Positions 62,501 through 64,000 of a DNA stretch of 64,000 nucleotides are shown piece after piece. How positions within the stretch are numbered: the first letter of the stretch is position 1; the number at the start of each line of letters is the position of its first letter. This DNA is from Neorhizobium galegae bv. orientalis str. HAMBI 540 (GTDB lineage Bacteria; Pseudomonadota; Alphaproteobacteria; Rhizobiales; Rhizobiaceae), in NCBI RefSeq assembly GCF_000731315.1, contig NZ_HG938354.1:496001-560000 (forward strand), in the 5' to 3' direction. The translations under genes were made by a program, and so were the position numbers. Below the pieces are notes generated by a model that made no database searches, was not told where the DNA came from, and worked only from the letters and a program-made list of their open reading frames with translations.

Positions 62501-62710
62501 ATGACATCCGAACCGATCAAGACCGGCGGTAAGGTCGAGCCGCTCCGCAAGGCGAGACCCTGCCCGGAATGCGGCAAGCCGTCGGCGCGCGACCACTATC
62601 CCTTCTGCTCCGACCGCTGCCGCACACTGGACCTGTCGCGCTGGCTGACGGGCTCCTACGCCATTCCGGTATCGGACGACGAGGCCAAGGCCGACGGCTC
62701 GGACGACTGA
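62501..62710 (+). CDS. yacG: DNA gyrase inhibitor YacG
   Basis: The 69-residue zinc protein has CPECGKPSARDHYPFCSDRC (four Cys ligands) followed by RTLDLSRWLTGSYAIP, as in YacG. YacG binds GyrB and limits gyrase activity. An AAAGGAGTATTCAAAG leader fixes the start at 62501. It lies after maf in the usual order. Confidence 0.95.
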   Translation: MTSEPIKTGGKVEPLRKARPCPECGKPSARDHYPFCSDRCRTLDLSRWLTGSYAIPVSDDEAKADGSDD

Positions 62711-62874
62711 GCCGGGTAGGTCGCGCCTGTTTTTGTTCAGGAAATCGCGATTTTCGCAAACCTGTCAAAAAATTGGGTTCTGGCGCTGGACATGGCCGAA
62801 CAAGATGTTATAACCCGCTCGCTCCGGGGGAAATGACCCCCGCCGGCCTCGGCCGGAAGGCCGCAGGCCTCGAT

Positions 62875-62950
62875 GCCCGGATAGCTCAGTTGGTAGAGCA
62901 GCGGATTGAAAATCCGCGTGTCGGTGGTTCAAATCCGCCTCCGGGCACCA
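62875..62950 (+). tRNA. tRNA-Phe (anticodon GAA)
   Basis: The cloverleaf is clear: acceptor GCCCGGA with TCCGGGC, D arm AGCTCAGTTGGTAGAGC, anticodon arm GCGGATTGAAAATCCGC with GAA at 62908-62910, and T arm GGTGGTTCAAATCCGCC. CCA is encoded at 62948-62950. Confidence 0.98.
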
Positions 62951-63690
62951 TTTCTCGGACGAATTTCAAATAGCTTTATGTTCGCAGATTTTGCAAAAGA
63001 TTCCCGATGATTGTCACGAGTGCCCGGTTATTGCGGACAACACGTTTGTAAGAGATCGATCGACCCCGTGTTGCTCGTCCTTGCGCCGACGCTTTTCATC
63101 CTATTTTGCGAGAAAAACGAGGGATGGATGGCCTCCTCAGGCAAGGATTTTCCAATGATCTATAAGTTCGCTTCGACGGAGCGTTGATCGAGGGTGAGAT
63201 ACGGCAGTTAGCTTTCAAGGTAATTTGGGATTTCGTCGCACCATCCTCGCGACATTCCGGCCGACTGACCGCGAGGCAGCGGTCAAGGCGCTTCGCCCTT
63301 GATCATCTATACGGCGATGAACAGATTGAGTTCTTTTACGCGCAGCACGGGAGATCGGTGACTGTTCGGGAATAACGGCTATGTCCGGAGTGGTAGTGCC
63401 GCGTTGAGGCACGGTTTGCCGGGGAACGGCATGCGCAGGCGACAATTGTATCAGTCTTCTGCGTACGCCTTCAATCGGCAATCCAGGCGAGATCAGAGAT
63501 CAGAAATAGGGGATGGGCTCCCTGGCGCTGATTCTCCTTCGGAAATCGCGCCAATTGAAACCCAAACATCATCGAATTTGAGTCCTAGCCGACTTTGGGT
63601 ACCGATTGACAAGCCGAGCGCGTCTGCGCAATGAAGCTTTTGATTAACGCGAGGCGAAGCCAGGCCGATTACCTCTTGAGAGAGATGAGA
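62951..63690. other. gene-poor AT-richer stretch between tRNA-Phe and rfbF
   Basis: About 740 bases with no supported gene. Frames at about 63184-63375 (plus) and 63215-63481 (minus) overlap each other, lack ribosome binding sites and show no motifs. Composition drops compared with the infA-yacG block. I found no repeat of the tRNA 3' end. It may include the promoter of rfbF. Confidence 0.4.
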
Positions 63691-64000
63691 ATGAAAGCTG
63701 TAATTCTCGCCGGTGGATTGGGAACCCGTATCTCCGAGGAGACGCATCTCAAGCCGAAGCCGATGATCGAGATCGGCGGACGGCCGATCCTCTGGCACAT
63801 CATGAAACTCTATTCCGCCCATGGCGTGAATGAGTTCATCATCTGCTGCGGATACAAGGGCTACGTCATCAAGGAGTATTTCGCGAATTACTTCCTGCAT
63901 ATGTCGGACGTCACCTTCGACATGGCTTATAACGAAAAGCAGGTCCATCGCCGCAGCGCCGAGCCCTGGAAGGTGACGCTGATCGATACCGGCGAAGCGA
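63691..64000 (+). CDS. rfbF: glucose-1-phosphate cytidylyltransferase, N-terminal part
   Basis: The gene is cut by the window end. The visible 103 residues start [20 protein letters not shown] (nucleotide-binding loop), then [20 protein letters not shown] and [23 protein letters not shown] residues, matching RfbF. It makes CDP-glucose, the first step to 3,6-dideoxyhexoses of O-antigen, so an LPS sugar cluster probably continues beyond the window. An in-frame ATG six bases upstream (63685) is possible. Confidence 0.92.
   Translation, partial: MKAVILAGGLGTRISEETHLKPKPMIEIGGRPILWHIMKLYSAHGVNEFIICCGYKGYVIKEYFANYFLHMSDVTFDMAYNEKQVHRRSAEPWKVTLIDTGEA

Overview
The window is chromosomal DNA of a GC-rich alphaproteobacterium, most likely a member of the Rhizobiaceae. 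The main evidence is the gene order at the right end (murA, a DUF2948 gene, hisD, a UPF0262 gene, an LMW-phosphatase gene, infA, maf, yacG, tRNA-Phe), which I recognise as typical of Rhizobium, Agrobacterium and Ensifer. The rhizobial-type OpgC, DUF1236 proteins and the solute-symporter/histidine-kinase fusion agree with this. I cannot name the species.

Layout. 1-3267: fatty-acid beta-oxidation (thiolase cut by the window edge, small membrane protein, FadB-type enzyme). 3455-7540: accessory patch with a BrnT/BrnA-like toxin-antitoxin pair, a YdeI-family gene, an AbiE-type pair with a truncated toxin, and a decayed second ydeI copy. 7538-12569: AT-richer sulfation cassette (sulfotransferase, CysNC, CysD, acyltransferase). 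12991-14274: Cys/Met-metabolism PLP enzyme. 14478-27447: 11-gene sugar-acid locus plus its GntR regulator. An ABC importer, dehydrogenase, lactonase, mutarotase, fuconate dehydratase and ketodeoxyfuconate dehydrogenase form an L-fucose pathway. An L-galactonate-dehydrogenase-like enzyme, a hexuronate-reductase-like enzyme and a UxaA-family dehydratase could form a parallel branch for L-galactose. 28087-42268: envelope and signalling genes (opgC, a very large symporter/hybrid kinase, mscL, an aminotransferase, galE, a polysaccharide deacetylase, DUF1236 proteins, a Gly/Asn-repeat protein, a NarX/NarL-like two-component pair).

42567-51605: second accessory region for surface-glycan decoration. 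It holds GT10 and GT11 fucosyltransferases, a GT25 and a GT2 glycosyltransferase, an FkbM methyltransferase and an MsbA-like ABC exporter, mixed with IS110 and IS3 remnants and two paralogous secreted proteins, and it ends near a tRNA-Thr. 52330-62950: core chromosome (murA through yacG and tRNA-Phe) with an SDR, an NmrA-like/AraC pair and a nucleotidyltransferase inserted. From 63691 a new sugar-nucleotide locus begins with rfbF, cut by the window end.

Common theme: the window can both break down fucose-type sugars and build fucosylated, sulfated and acylated surface polysaccharides. No CRISPR array, integrase, intact insertion sequence, rRNA or replication origin was seen.
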